Assembly (NCBI GenBank): GCA_023457255.1
Contig: JAEWMB010000002.1
Coordinates: 62,001 to 126,000, forward strand
DNA length: 64,000 nucleotides
DNA from: Bacillota bacterium
GTDB taxonomy: Bacteria > Bacillota > Clostridia > Lachnospirales > Lachnospiraceae
Direction of reading: 5' to 3'
The notes under the pieces were generated by a model, which did not search any database, had not been told where the DNA came from, and saw only the letters and a program-made list of their open reading frames with translations. This document shows, piece after piece, positions 35,672 to 44,837 of the stretch (position 1 is its first letter; each line of letters opens with the position of its first letter). A program made the position numbers and the translations under genes.

Positions 35672-36550
35672 ATGTTTTTTGAAAAATATCGTAAAAAAAA
35701 GGATGGAACCATACGCTTTTACGATCTGCACTCCAAGAAGATTAAAGTACTCTGCATCCTTATACTGCTTCTTTGTTTACTTATGGTCGTAATATCCCTA
35801 TTTCCTGCTATATGGGTTTTCTTAGCGGGTTTTAAGGAACTTAAGGAATTTCGAAAAAGCGAGACCATTCTGCCAAGTCACTTTGATATTGGTGTCTTTG
35901 CAAAGACTTGGACGGATTTAGGCTTCTTAAAGTATTATATCAATTCTTTTATAACAGTTGGAGGGTGCGTTGCATGTGCAGTTATCTTTAACGGATTACT
36001 CGCATATGGATTGGCTATTTTGCGCCCCAAAGGACATAAGGTTGTGCTGGGGCTTGTTATGTGGAGTTTATTGATTCCTGCGACTACGAGTGTTGTTGCG
36101 CTTTTTGTAAATATTAATCGTGTGGGATTAAACCAATCCTTTCTTCCTCTATGGCTGGCATTTGGAGCGAATGCCTTCTATGTCATTATGTTTAAGCAGT
36201 TTTTTGAGGGTTTGCCGTCGGAATTGTTGGAGGCCGCAAGACTGGATGGTTGTGGTGTTTTGCGTGTATTTCAACAGATTATCTTACCATTATCAAAACC
36301 AATTATCGCTGTTATCATGATCTTTGCAATAACTGCTTCTTGGTCAGATTTCCTATTGCCTTATCTGGTTTTGGATGGTTCCGGGAAGGAAACAGTAATG
36401 GTTCGATTGTTCGCCTTTCGTACTTCGAATGCAACCGATGTTGAAGTTTTACGTGCAGTAGCGTTTTCGATGATACCTCCAACCATATTATTCATTATCT
36501 TCCAGAAAAAAATAACAGAGGGTGCCGCAATTGGCGCATTAAAGGGATAG
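35672..36550 (+). CDS. Sugar ABC transporter permease (MalG/UgpE type)
   Basis: The protein has 292 residues with six helices and an EAA loop EAARLDGCGVLRVFQQIILP. It pairs with the preceding permease. No ATP-binding subunit is in the operon, so a shared MsmK/UgpC-type ATPase from elsewhere is expected, as in many Lachnospiraceae sugar importers. The ribosome site is AGGAGG. The next gene starts 3 bases after its stop. Confidence 0.93.
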   Translation: MFFEKYRKKKDGTIRFYDLHSKKIKVLCILILLLCLLMVVISLFPAIWVFLAGFKELKEFRKSETILPSHFDIGVFAKTWTDLGFLKYYINSFITVGGCVACAVIFNGLLAYGLAILRPKGHKVVLGLVMWSLLIPATTSVVALFVNINRVGLNQSFLPLWLAFGANAFYVIMFKQFFEGLPSELLEAARLDGCGVLRVFQQIILPLSKPIIAVIMIFAITASWSDFLLPYLVLDGSGKETVMVRLFAFRTSNATDVEVLRAVAFSMIPPTILFIIFQKKITEGAAIGALKG

Positions 36551-36553
36551 ACT

Positions 36554-38845
36554 ATGGCAAAAATAGCAGATTTATATTATAAAGCAGATCCATTTCAGAT
36601 TATTGAAGAAGGATTTGATCCAAACTACGCAAAAGTATCGGAATCCATATTCTCTTTAGGCAATGAATATATGGGGGTCCGCGGATATTTTGAGGAAGGA
36701 TATTCTTTTGATAGCTTAGTAGGAAGCTATTTTAATGGTATTTATGAAAGAGCAGAGGTTTCTTCACAAAATTATAAAGGTATTATTGATTTTACTGAGT
36801 TTATGGTGAATTCGGTAGATTATTTTTATACAAAAATAATTTTAGATGGACAACAACTTGATTTAGCCAAGGTTAACATAAGCCGCTTCCGTCGATTCCT
36901 TGACCTAAAAACAGGTGTTTTAAGACGTAGTTTTATATGGGAGTTACGAAATGGTAAACAAGTAGAAATCATGTTTGAACGCTTTTTATCGATGAATGAT
37001 GCTTGTATGGCCGGACAAAGAATTCGTTTTCTGGCACTAAATTTTGACGGTGATATTAATGTTAGTCTTGGCCTGGATTTCACGAGACCTCATTATATGA
37101 CAGGGAAAAATTATTTTACCTGTAGTGAAGGAAGTGCGGAGGGTGACAGCTTAATTATAGTTGGTACAACGAAGAACACAAGGCAAAAAATTGCATCCAT
37201 GTGTAGAATAGAAGTACCGGATTTAACCCCGGGGAATATTGAGAAAGCGGAGAATAAGATTGCGCTTACTTATCCAATTGAATTAAAAAGGCAATGTGAG
37301 ACCGTGATTACCAAAGTAATCTGCAATCTGGTCTGCAAGAACAAGGAAGAGTCTGAATTTAAAAAGTTTAACGTTAAATGTGAGAATAGATGGAGAAATA
37401 GGGAGCATTTTTGCTATGAGACACTTCTTTCTGAGAGTATTTTATGGTGGGAGAAAAAATGGAAAGAATCGGATATTGTGATTGCAGGTGACGATTTAAA
37501 TCAACAAGGTATCCGCTACTGTATTTTTCAAATGCATCAGACTTATCACGGAACAGAAGCCGGAACCAATATAGGTGCAAAAGGTTTAACCGGTGAAGCC
37601 TATAGTGGCAATGCGTTCTGGGATACAGAGACTTATTGTCTGCCGTTTTATTTATTTAATAATCTAAAGGCAGCAAAGAATCTTCTGATGTTTCGCTATG
37701 AGACTTTAGAAGAAGCAAAACTACGCGCAAAGGAATTGGATTGTAAGGGGGCATTTTACCCGATTGCTACCATAAGTGGGAAAGAATGCTGCAGTTTATG
37801 GCAGCATGCAAGCCTGCAACTGCAGGCATCCACAGGAGTTGCATATGGAATCTTTAGTTATGTAAAGTTAACCAATGATTATGAATTCTTGTATCAATAT
37901 GGACTTCCAATGTTAATTGAGATTAGCCGTATGTTAGCTACAAGAGGAGACTATAACGCCGATGGTACAAAATACGGATATTATGGAGTCATGGGGCCGG
38001 ACGAATTTCAGATGATGGTAAATCATAACTGCTATACGAATGCTCTGGGCAAAATGACGCTAGAATATACCCATGAGGTTATCAACCGGTTAAAGGAAGA
38101 AGGACTGAGTGAGCAGGAGATAGCAACTCGTTATCGTGTGTCTGAGGAGGAGATCAAAGATTTTAAGAAAAAAGCGGATGCCATGTGGATACCATATCAG
38201 GAAGACACTCAGTTGTTTGAGCAGCATCAAGGGTATTTTGAACTTCCTCATATAGAGGTAGATGCGATACCGATAGAGGATTTTCCACTTTATCACCACT
38301 GGACATATGATAGAATCTATCGAAACGATATGATTAAACAACCAGATGTCTTAATGATGATGTTTTTGCTTAATTCAAGCTTTACGGTAGGACAGTTAAA
38401 AGCCAATTATGAATTCTATGAACCAAGATGCATTCACGAAAGTTCTTTATCTCCATCGGTTCATTCCATCCTGGCAAGTCAATTAAAAAAACACAAGGAA
38501 GCTTACCAGTTCTTTGGTTTTGCAACCAGAATGGACTTAGATAATTATAATCGCAATACCGGGGAGGGTCTGCATACGACCTCTATTGCGGCGGCATGGA
38601 TGAATATCGTCTATGGATTTGGAGGTATGAGGGCAGACGGAGAGCTTTTAAGCTTTGTACCAAGTATTCCGGATTGCTGGAAGGCATACTCCTTCCGAAT
38701 AGGGTATCGTGGAAGTGTAATTTTGGTTGAGATATCGAAAACAGAAGCTGCGTTTCAGGTGTTGGAAGGAAATGAAGTTTTCATTCATATTTATGGGAAG
38801 GAATATACGTTAGACCACTCGAAAGTAAAGATAGAGATACGGTAA
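36554..38845 (+). CDS. GH65 family disaccharide phosphorylase, first copy
   Basis: The protein has 763 residues, cytoplasmic, with the GH65 architecture: an N-terminal beta-sandwich, a long linker, an (alpha/alpha)6 barrel and a small C-terminal beta domain. The predicted general acid is Glu484 in GPDEFQMMVNHN. The phosphate-binding loop is HESSLSPSVHS, and FWDTETYCLPFYL forms the sugar pocket. GH65 phosphorylases break alpha-glucosidic disaccharides with inversion, releasing beta-glucose 1-phosphate. The linkage (maltose, kojibiose, nigerose, trehalose or glucosyl-rhamnose) is not deducible here. The coding sequence contains a perfect copy of the operator palindrome at 37367-37378. Confidence 0.93.
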   Translation: MAKIADLYYKADPFQIIEEGFDPNYAKVSESIFSLGNEYMGVRGYFEEGYSFDSLVGSYFNGIYERAEVSSQNYKGIIDFTEFMVNSVDYFYTKIILDGQQLDLAKVNISRFRRFLDLKTGVLRRSFIWELRNGKQVEIMFERFLSMNDACMAGQRIRFLALNFDGDINVSLGLDFTRPHYMTGKNYFTCSEGSAEGDSLIIVGTTKNTRQKIASMCRIEVPDLTPGNIEKAENKIALTYPIELKRQCETVITKVICNLVCKNKEESEFKKFNVKCENRWRNREHFCYETLLSESILWWEKKWKESDIVIAGDDLNQQGIRYCIFQMHQTYHGTEAGTNIGAKGLTGEAYSGNAFWDTETYCLPFYLFNNLKAAKNLLMFRYETLEEAKLRAKELDCKGAFYPIATISGKECCSLWQHASLQLQASTGVAYGIFSYVKLTNDYEFLYQYGLPMLIEISRMLATRGDYNADGTKYGYYGVMGPDEFQMMVNHNCYTNALGKMTLEYTHEVINRLKEEGLSEQEIATRYRVSEEEIKDFKKKADAMWIPYQEDTQLFEQHQGYFELPHIEVDAIPIEDFPLYHHWTYDRIYRNDMIKQPDVLMMMFLLNSSFTVGQLKANYEFYEPRCIHESSLSPSVHSILASQLKKHKEAYQFFGFATRMDLDNYNRNTGEGLHTTSIAAAWMNIVYGFGGMRADGELLSFVPSIPDCWKAYSFRIGYRGSVILVEISKTEAAFQVLEGNEVFIHIYGKEYTLDHSKVKIEIR
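37367..37378 (+). promoter_or_regulatory. Operator palindrome inside the first GH65 gene
   Basis: TTTAACGTTAAA is identical to the promoter-proximal palindrome at 33056-33067, and encodes Phe-Asn-Val-Lys within the gene. It may be an auxiliary repressor site, comparable in concept to lacO2. Confidence 0.45.
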
Positions 38846-38909
38846 ATTTGTGTCTGCGCTGCATCTGCGATGAGGTTTGCTAAAATCAGTGCGGGAATAG
38901 GGGGAAATT

Positions 38910-41156
38910 ATGGATTGGATGTTGGCGGAACATGGTTATGACAGCGGTCTTGCTGCAGCACATGGCAATAAGTTTCTCATAGGCAACGGTTATATGGGAA
39001 TTCGGGGGACTCTCGAAGAATATGAAAAAGACCGGTTGGTTGCCATTAATCTTTCAGGGCTCTATGATCAGGTGGGCGGGAAGTTTCGTGAACCAATCAA
39101 TGCTCCGAACGCTCTTTATACTTATATGGAGGTTGCAGGTGAGAGAATCGGTTTACCTGATTCAAAGATTATTTCTCACCAGCTTACCTTAGATATCTCT
39201 CATGGATTGTTTGGCAGGAAGACCTCCTATCTTGCCAAACTTGGAGAGGTGACAGTGGAAAGTGAACGTTTTTGCTGTATGGACCAGCCACATTTGATTT
39301 GCATGAAATACAGCATTCACGCAAGTGCAGATATGGAAGTTACTTTAGTATCGGGAATTGATGCAGATGTCTGGGATATCAATGGACCGCATCTTAATAA
39401 GGTAAAGTTTTCAAGTTCCAGCAAGGAGGAAAACACGTTTGAGCTTTCCGTTCATGCGATTACATCAGAAAAGAAGATTGGGATCAGTGTAAGGGAAATT
39501 ACTTCCTTACGAATCTTAGATGACATCATTCCAGACTGTTTGGAGCAAAGAAAGAAACAACAATATGTACATGAAATAGTAAAAAATGAGGATAAAATAC
39601 TAAACCGGTTTACTGTTTTCTTACCTTCCAATGGAATGGTGTGTCTCTATAAATATATTGGAGTGTACACAGAGAAAGACAGCACTTTTTATGAGGGAGA
39701 GAATAGAGATCTATTACAACATGCCCTTTTACAAGGATACGGAACCTTAAAGAGTGAGCATATGGAATGGTGGAAAAAACGCTGGGAGACCGATCAGGTT
39801 TTATTAGAAGGTGATGAGGCAGCCATGCAGGCGCTGAATTATTCGCTGTATCATCTGATTAGTATAGCACCGAGACATGCTAAGAGCATGTCAATACCGG
39901 CAAGAGGTCTATCAGGACAGACCTATAAAGGTGCGGTATTTTGGGATACCGAGATGTTCCTGCTCCCTTTCTACCTTTATACAGAGCCTCAGGTAGCGAG
40001 AAGCTTGGTCAAATACCGGATTGACACTTTAGCAGGAGCTAAGAAAAAGGCGAAAGAATATGGATATCTGGGGGCATTTTATGCATGGGAGAGTCAGGAG
40101 GGCGGATTCGAGGCATGTTCGGATTATAACGTCACGGATGTTTTTACCGAACGGCCAATGCGTACTTACTTCCGAGATAAGCAGATTCATATCTCAGCGG
40201 CTGTTGTATATGGGTTGATGAATTACGTTCATACAACAAAGGACTATTCTGTCCTTGAAGAGGGAGGAGTCGAGGTTGTATTGGAGTGTGCGCAGTTTTA
40301 TTATTCCATGCTGCTTCAAAAGGTTCCTTTTGGACAATATGAATTGCATGATGTGGTAGGACCGGATGAATACCATGAGAGAGTGAATAACAATTTCTAT
40401 ACCAATCGTATGGCAAAATTCACTTTTGATATGGCGGTAGAATTAATTCAGAACATAGCAGAGCTTTCTAAGGAGACACAGCATAATTTGGCAAAACAAT
40501 ATGGGATGTCTTCTTTGTTAACTAAATTTGAAGAAGCCTCCAAACGGATCTTTCTAAAGGTTCCGGATAAATATACAAAAGTGATTGAACAATTTGATGG
40601 CTATTACAAATTAAAGGATACTACACTAAAGGAAGTAAAAAGTAAGATCCTACATCCCAAGGAATATTGGGGCGGAGCGTATGGAGTAGCTGCCGATACA
40701 AAGATTATCAAACAGGCTGATGTGATCACTGCATTAACTTTGTTTCGAGAGGAATATGAGCAGGAAGTATTACAAAAAAATTGGGACTATTATGAACCGA
40801 GAACGGAGCATGGTTCCTCTTTAAGTGCCTGTATGTATGCGCTGCTGGCATGTTATTGCAAAAATCCGGATCAGGCATATCCATTCTTTTTAAAGACAGC
40901 GACAGCGGATTTAAAAGGTGGTGGAAAGGAGTGGGCGGGGCTTCTTTATATCGGAGGGACTCATCCTGCTGCTGCCGGCGGTGCTTATATGACAGCAGTA
41001 TATGGATTTGCCGGATTAATAATAAAAGAAGGAAGTCTTGCTTTAAAGCCATGCCTTCCTTCTAATATAACAAAATTAAGTTTTTCAGTACAAACAGGCG
41101 GAAAAAAATATAAAATCACGGTAACACAGGAAGAGGCGATTGCAGTACCAATTTAG
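38910..41156 (+). CDS. GH65 family disaccharide phosphorylase, second copy
   Basis: The protein has 748 residues, clearly diverged from the first copy. The predicted general acid is Glu487 in GPDEYHERVNNN, which matches by position the Glu487 known in maltose phosphorylase. The phosphate site is EHGSSLSACMYALLA, and a distinctive LYIGGTHPAAAGGAY follows; the first copy lacks this. The difference suggests a second linkage or chain position, so that the pair together degrade a mixed or longer oligosaccharide. The start follows AGGGGGAAA. The stop overlaps the convergent LacI gene by 4 bases. Confidence 0.93.
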   Translation: MDWMLAEHGYDSGLAAAHGNKFLIGNGYMGIRGTLEEYEKDRLVAINLSGLYDQVGGKFREPINAPNALYTYMEVAGERIGLPDSKIISHQLTLDISHGLFGRKTSYLAKLGEVTVESERFCCMDQPHLICMKYSIHASADMEVTLVSGIDADVWDINGPHLNKVKFSSSSKEENTFELSVHAITSEKKIGISVREITSLRILDDIIPDCLEQRKKQQYVHEIVKNEDKILNRFTVFLPSNGMVCLYKYIGVYTEKDSTFYEGENRDLLQHALLQGYGTLKSEHMEWWKKRWETDQVLLEGDEAAMQALNYSLYHLISIAPRHAKSMSIPARGLSGQTYKGAVFWDTEMFLLPFYLYTEPQVARSLVKYRIDTLAGAKKKAKEYGYLGAFYAWESQEGGFEACSDYNVTDVFTERPMRTYFRDKQIHISAAVVYGLMNYVHTTKDYSVLEEGGVEVVLECAQFYYSMLLQKVPFGQYELHDVVGPDEYHERVNNNFYTNRMAKFTFDMAVELIQNIAELSKETQHNLAKQYGMSSLLTKFEEASKRIFLKVPDKYTKVIEQFDGYYKLKDTTLKEVKSKILHPKEYWGGAYGVAADTKIIKQADVITALTLFREEYEQEVLQKNWDYYEPRTEHGSSLSACMYALLACYCKNPDQAYPFFLKTATADLKGGGKEWAGLLYIGGTHPAAAGGAYMTAVYGFAGLIIKEGSLALKPCLPSNITKLSFSVQTGGKKYKITVTQEEAIAVPI

Positions 41157-42163
41157 ATTGTTAACACACTGTTTCTCTCTACTAAGTGAACCGGAAGTAT
41201 AACCTCTCTTTGTTTTAGAGTACGATTTTCCAGGCGGTCTAGCATAAAGTAGGCCGCTTGTCTGCCCTTCTCATTTGCATCCTGATGAATGGTGGTTAGC
41301 GGAGGATCGGTAATACGGCTGATGCTTAAATCGTCAAAGCCGATGATAGAGATATCTTCCGGAATACGCTTTCCGGCTTGGCGTAATCCGGCAATCAATC
41401 CGGCAGCCATAATATCTGCAGTTGCAAATAGTGCAGTAATTTCATTTTTTGTTGCTAATTTAGCACCGGTTTGCAGGCATGAGGTTACATCCATACCGGC
41501 TTGCAGGATTAATTCCTCCCGAATTGGTATGTGAAATTCCTGCAATGCTTGTTTATAACCTTGCAAACGTTGATAGAGAACGCCGTTTTCCTTAATCAGA
41601 GGAGAAACAAAGGCAATATTTCGATGACCATGCTCTAATAAATATTTTGTGGCAAGATAACCGCCTTGATAGTCTTCAAGACCAACATTACACATATTTG
41701 GATGACTGACATAGCTATCGATTAATACAATCGGTATGGAAAGCTTCGTCAGAGCTTCATAAAAGGAATCTTTAAAGATACCGGTAAAGAATAAGCCGTC
41801 AACATTCCAGTTTCTTAGAAAAGTATGTAGATCATCGGCTGTTTCTACGGTTCGTAACATTAAGTAATAACCGTTTTCCCGCAAGGTGGCTTCAATTGCT
41901 CCGATAAATGCAGAGTGGAATGGGTCTTCCATGAAGTTTTCCTGTTTATTTACGATTAAGTGATTGATAATGCCAATCACTTTAGAATTATTAGAAACCA
42001 AAGAACGAGCGGACATATTCGGGACATAGCCAAGTTCTTTTATTGTGTCATTTATTCTTGCAATGGTTTCAGCGGATACGCGACCCGATTTTCCATTAAT
42101 TACATTTGAAACAGTGGTACAGCTAACACCAACGATTTGTGCAATATCTTTAATAGTTGCCAT
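41153..42163 (-). CDS. LacI-family repressor of the sugar locus
   Basis: The protein has 336 residues. The N-terminal helix-turn-helix TIKDIAQIVGVSCTTVSNVING and hinge NMSARSLVSN are followed by a periplasmic-binding-protein-like effector domain (GIINHLI, GFDDLSISRITDPPLTTIHQ). It lies between the two GH65 genes and pgmB on the opposite strand. A palindrome in its own upstream region (42185-42202) resembles the sites at the sugar promoter, which suggests autoregulation. The effector is probably the imported sugar or a breakdown product. Confidence 0.93.
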   Translation of the reverse strand: MATIKDIAQIVGVSCTTVSNVINGKSGRVSAETIARINDTIKELGYVPNMSARSLVSNNSKVIGIINHLIVNKQENFMEDPFHSAFIGAIEATLRENGYYLMLRTVETADDLHTFLRNWNVDGLFFTGIFKDSFYEALTKLSIPIVLIDSYVSHPNMCNVGLEDYQGGYLATKYLLEHGHRNIAFVSPLIKENGVLYQRLQGYKQALQEFHIPIREELILQAGMDVTSCLQTGAKLATKNEITALFATADIMAAGLIAGLRQAGKRIPEDISIIGFDDLSISRITDPPLTTIHQDANEKGRQAAYFMLDRLENRTLKQREVILPVHLVERNSVLTI

Positions 42164-42184
42164 GAAAAATCCCTTCCTTTCAAC

Positions 42185-42202
42185 AGGTTTAAGGTTAAAC
42201 CT
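42185..42202 (-). promoter_or_regulatory. Operator-like palindrome upstream of the LacI gene
   Basis: AGGTTTAA-GG-TTAAACCT has 8-bp arms. Its core TTTAAGGTTAAA (42188-42199) matches the sugar-promoter operator TTTAACGTTAAA at 11 of 12 positions, and the flank CTAAT is also shared. It lies 22 bases from the repressor start codon. Confidence 0.65.
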
Positions 42203-42444
42203 AATAGTGTAAGTTTACCATTAATCCATGAAAATGTATAGAGGGATTTATGGACATCATTGTAAGCTTGTTCCTTATCCTAATCTCGCCAATAGGATCC
42301 CTGAAAAATCAAGCATGAAAAGAAGAATGTATGCGCGCTTTTCTCTACTGCGATGATTTATTAGGAAGGTCTTAGTGAGAAATGTTTCGTACTATACTCA
42401 TACCGGTAACTAATATTTTGATAGAACAGAAAGGAGAAAACAGT

Positions 42445-43092
42445 ATGATTAGAGGAGTAATTTTTGATTTAGACGGGGTTTTAGTTTCAACGGATGAACT
42501 TCATTTTGAAGCCTGGGCTAAATTAGCAAAAGAATTAAATATAAACAATTACACGAAGGAGGATAACAAAGCACAAAAAGGCATAAGCAGGAACGAATCC
42601 TTAGAAATCGTATTAAAGAAAGGAGAACTTGCCTTTCAGGAGCAAGAGAAGGAGGAGCTTGCAAATCGAAAGAACGACTACTATGTAGAAATGCTGAACT
42701 CACTTGATGATACTGCTGTGTTAAAGGATGTAAAAGAAGCTTTGGCGATGCTAAAAATAAGAGGAATCAAGATAGGGGTTGGTTCAGCCTCAAAGAATAC
42801 ACCTCTGATTCTGGAAAAGACAGGGCTTGCAGCAAGCATTGATGCGGTTGCTTGTGGGATTGATGTTACGAAATCAAAGCCGGATCCGGAAGTATTTTTA
42901 GTTGCCGCTAAGAAACTTAACTTACTTCCTAAAGAATGCCTTGTTGTGGAGGATTCTTATGCCGGTGTCGTAGCTGCAAAGGCCGCAGGAATGAAGAGTT
43001 TAGCAGTAGGGCCCGAACGAAAGCTGCTGGATGCAGATTATGCTTCAGAGACATTATTAAGCGAGACCGATTGGAATCATATGTTAGCGTGA
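42445..43092 (+). CDS. pgmB: Beta-phosphoglucomutase
   Basis: The protein has 215 residues from the ATG at 42445 behind GAAAGGAG; an in-frame ATG at 42382 lacks a site. FDLDGVLVSTDELHFEAW gives the nucleophile Asp8 and general acid-base Asp10 with the cap residues typical of beta-PGM, and KSKPDPEVF and VEDSYAGVVAA complete the HAD motifs. It converts beta-glucose 1-phosphate, the product of the GH65 enzymes, to glucose 6-phosphate, linking the locus to glycolysis. Confidence 0.94.
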   Translation: MIRGVIFDLDGVLVSTDELHFEAWAKLAKELNINNYTKEDNKAQKGISRNESLEIVLKKGELAFQEQEKEELANRKNDYYVEMLNSLDDTAVLKDVKEALAMLKIRGIKIGVGSASKNTPLILEKTGLAASIDAVACGIDVTKSKPDPEVFLVAAKKLNLLPKECLVVEDSYAGVVAAKAAGMKSLAVGPERKLLDADYASETLLSETDWNHMLA

Positions 43093-43192
43093 AAAAATCG
43101 ATTTTCCCGCTTCTTATTATCGCAGTACCAAGTCTAATATAAATTTGGTCTGCAAAGAGTATTAAAAATATCATAGACAAGGGAGGAGCTAT

Positions 43193-44749
43193 ATGAGCCA
43201 TAAGTATCGTAAGTTAGAAGGCCTTGCAATTGTAGTATTATTCGTGTGTCTGATAGGTCTTTCAGTTTTTCTAGTTCATAAGAAAAGACCTGCAAAGGAG
43301 GTAATTTCAATTCAGGAAACTAAGCTAGTATTATATGAAGGTCCAAGGTCTTTGCGTGATGCCGCCAAGGAGGATTTAGCAGCTGCAAATGAGAGTGCAA
43401 AAGACTTTTCCCTGCTTCATTGTACCGATACTTTAGTAACGGTCAATGGTTATGATTGTTATGTATATGACACAAATGTAAATCATTCAAGAAAATGGTA
43501 CAGTGATTATCTGCCTCCAAATGCAAGGACTCCGATTACCTATTTTGATTTTGAAGGTATTGTGGAAGTAACAATTAAGGTTCCTGATCTTGCTCTTGAG
43601 ACAGCAAAGATCAGTCCGATTCAGTATGGAATTGCACCGGTAGTTGATAAGGAAGGGCGTACCGTCACATTTACGTTAACGAAACCGGACCAATACACCA
43701 TTGTGTTTAATAACTCTCCGGAAAGAGCAGTGCATTTATTTGCAAATGAACTAGAAGCAAATATTCCGTCCAAGGAAGATAAGGATGTTGTATACATAGG
43801 ACCGGGGGAATGGAATATTGAAAATATTATTCTCGAGGACAATCAAACTCTTTACATTTCCGGCGGTGCGGTCGTCCATGGCATAGTAAATGCGAATTTT
43901 GCTAAGAATATCACCGTTCGGGGCAGAGGAATTATTGACGGTTCCAAATTTAATGGCTGGAAAGGTAAGGAAGCATATATACCATTGAAGTTTGATCACT
44001 GCGAAAATGTTACCATTAAAGATCTGACTGTTTTAAACCCGAATGCTTGGGTATGCCAGGCGTTTAATTCGAAAAACGGAACAATCGATAATATAAAAAT
44101 CATATCCTCCAGACCAAATGGGGATGGGATTACCTTACAGTCCTGTCAGGATTATACGGTAAAAAACAGCTTTGTTCGGAGCTGGGATGACTCATTGGTA
44201 ATTAAAAATTATGATGATAACTCGAAGAATATTACGTTTGATAATATGCAGTTGTGGACGGATTTTGCACAGTCTATGGAAGTAGGTTACGAAACGAACA
44301 AAGGAAAACGAGAGAATGCTTTTATTTCTGACATCCTATTTGAGAATATCACTGTGCTTCATAATTTCCATAAGCCGGTCATCTCTGTTCATAATGCAGA
44401 CGATGCAGCGGTAAGCGGGATTACCTTTAAAAATATTGTGGTAGAGAATGCACAGATGGGAAGCGGTGATGGTGATGAGATGCCTTATCTCATTGATATC
44501 AATATTGCACAAAGCTCTAATTGGTCCTCCACCAGAGAGAGAGGAACCATCAAAAATGTTGTAATTGATGGGGTATATGTGCTAGGTGGTAAAAACTGTG
44601 CTTCAAGAATTAAGGGTTTTGATGCAGAACATAATATCGATGGTGTTTTTATGAAAAACATCAGGGTACTAGGAGAAAAGGTCACGAGTTTGGAACAAGG
44701 AAAATTTGAAGTTGAGGAAGAGACAGCAAAGAATATTGTCCTGGAATAA
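43193..44749 (+). CDS. Membrane-anchored right-handed beta-helix glycosidase-like protein (GH28/GH49 relative)
   Basis: The protein has 518 residues. An uncleaved-looking signal anchor (about 9-28) places the rest outside the membrane. A small beta domain (about 60-190) precedes a right-handed parallel beta-helix (about 200-500) with repeated VTIKDLTV, ITFDNMQL and ILFENITV rungs. RPNGDGITLQSC and WDDSLVIK occupy the positions of the catalytic Asp residues of clan GH-N (GH28 polygalacturonases and GH49 dextranases). Given the GH65 neighbours, a GH49-like alpha-glucan activity is more attractive than pectin cleavage, but this is inference. Confidence 0.75.
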   Translation: MSHKYRKLEGLAIVVLFVCLIGLSVFLVHKKRPAKEVISIQETKLVLYEGPRSLRDAAKEDLAAANESAKDFSLLHCTDTLVTVNGYDCYVYDTNVNHSRKWYSDYLPPNARTPITYFDFEGIVEVTIKVPDLALETAKISPIQYGIAPVVDKEGRTVTFTLTKPDQYTIVFNNSPERAVHLFANELEANIPSKEDKDVVYIGPGEWNIENIILEDNQTLYISGGAVVHGIVNANFAKNITVRGRGIIDGSKFNGWKGKEAYIPLKFDHCENVTIKDLTVLNPNAWVCQAFNSKNGTIDNIKIISSRPNGDGITLQSCQDYTVKNSFVRSWDDSLVIKNYDDNSKNITFDNMQLWTDFAQSMEVGYETNKGKRENAFISDILFENITVLHNFHKPVISVHNADDAAVSGITFKNIVVENAQMGSGDGDEMPYLIDINIAQSSNWSSTRERGTIKNVVIDGVYVLGGKNCASRIKGFDAEHNIDGVFMKNIRVLGEKVTSLEQGKFEVEEETAKNIVLE

Positions 44750-44837
44750 AAAGAAAGGAGCCAAAGGTTTTGTTTCAGCATAATCTCTGACTCAAAACGA
44801 AAATGCGTAGATATCATATGCAGAAATGGAGGGAAAG

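Noticed and set aside
41153..41156. Possible frameshift or fusion at the overlap of the second GH65 gene and the LacI gene
   Set aside because: The genes converge and share only a 4-base stop-codon overlap (TTAG read both ways); both proteins are full length.
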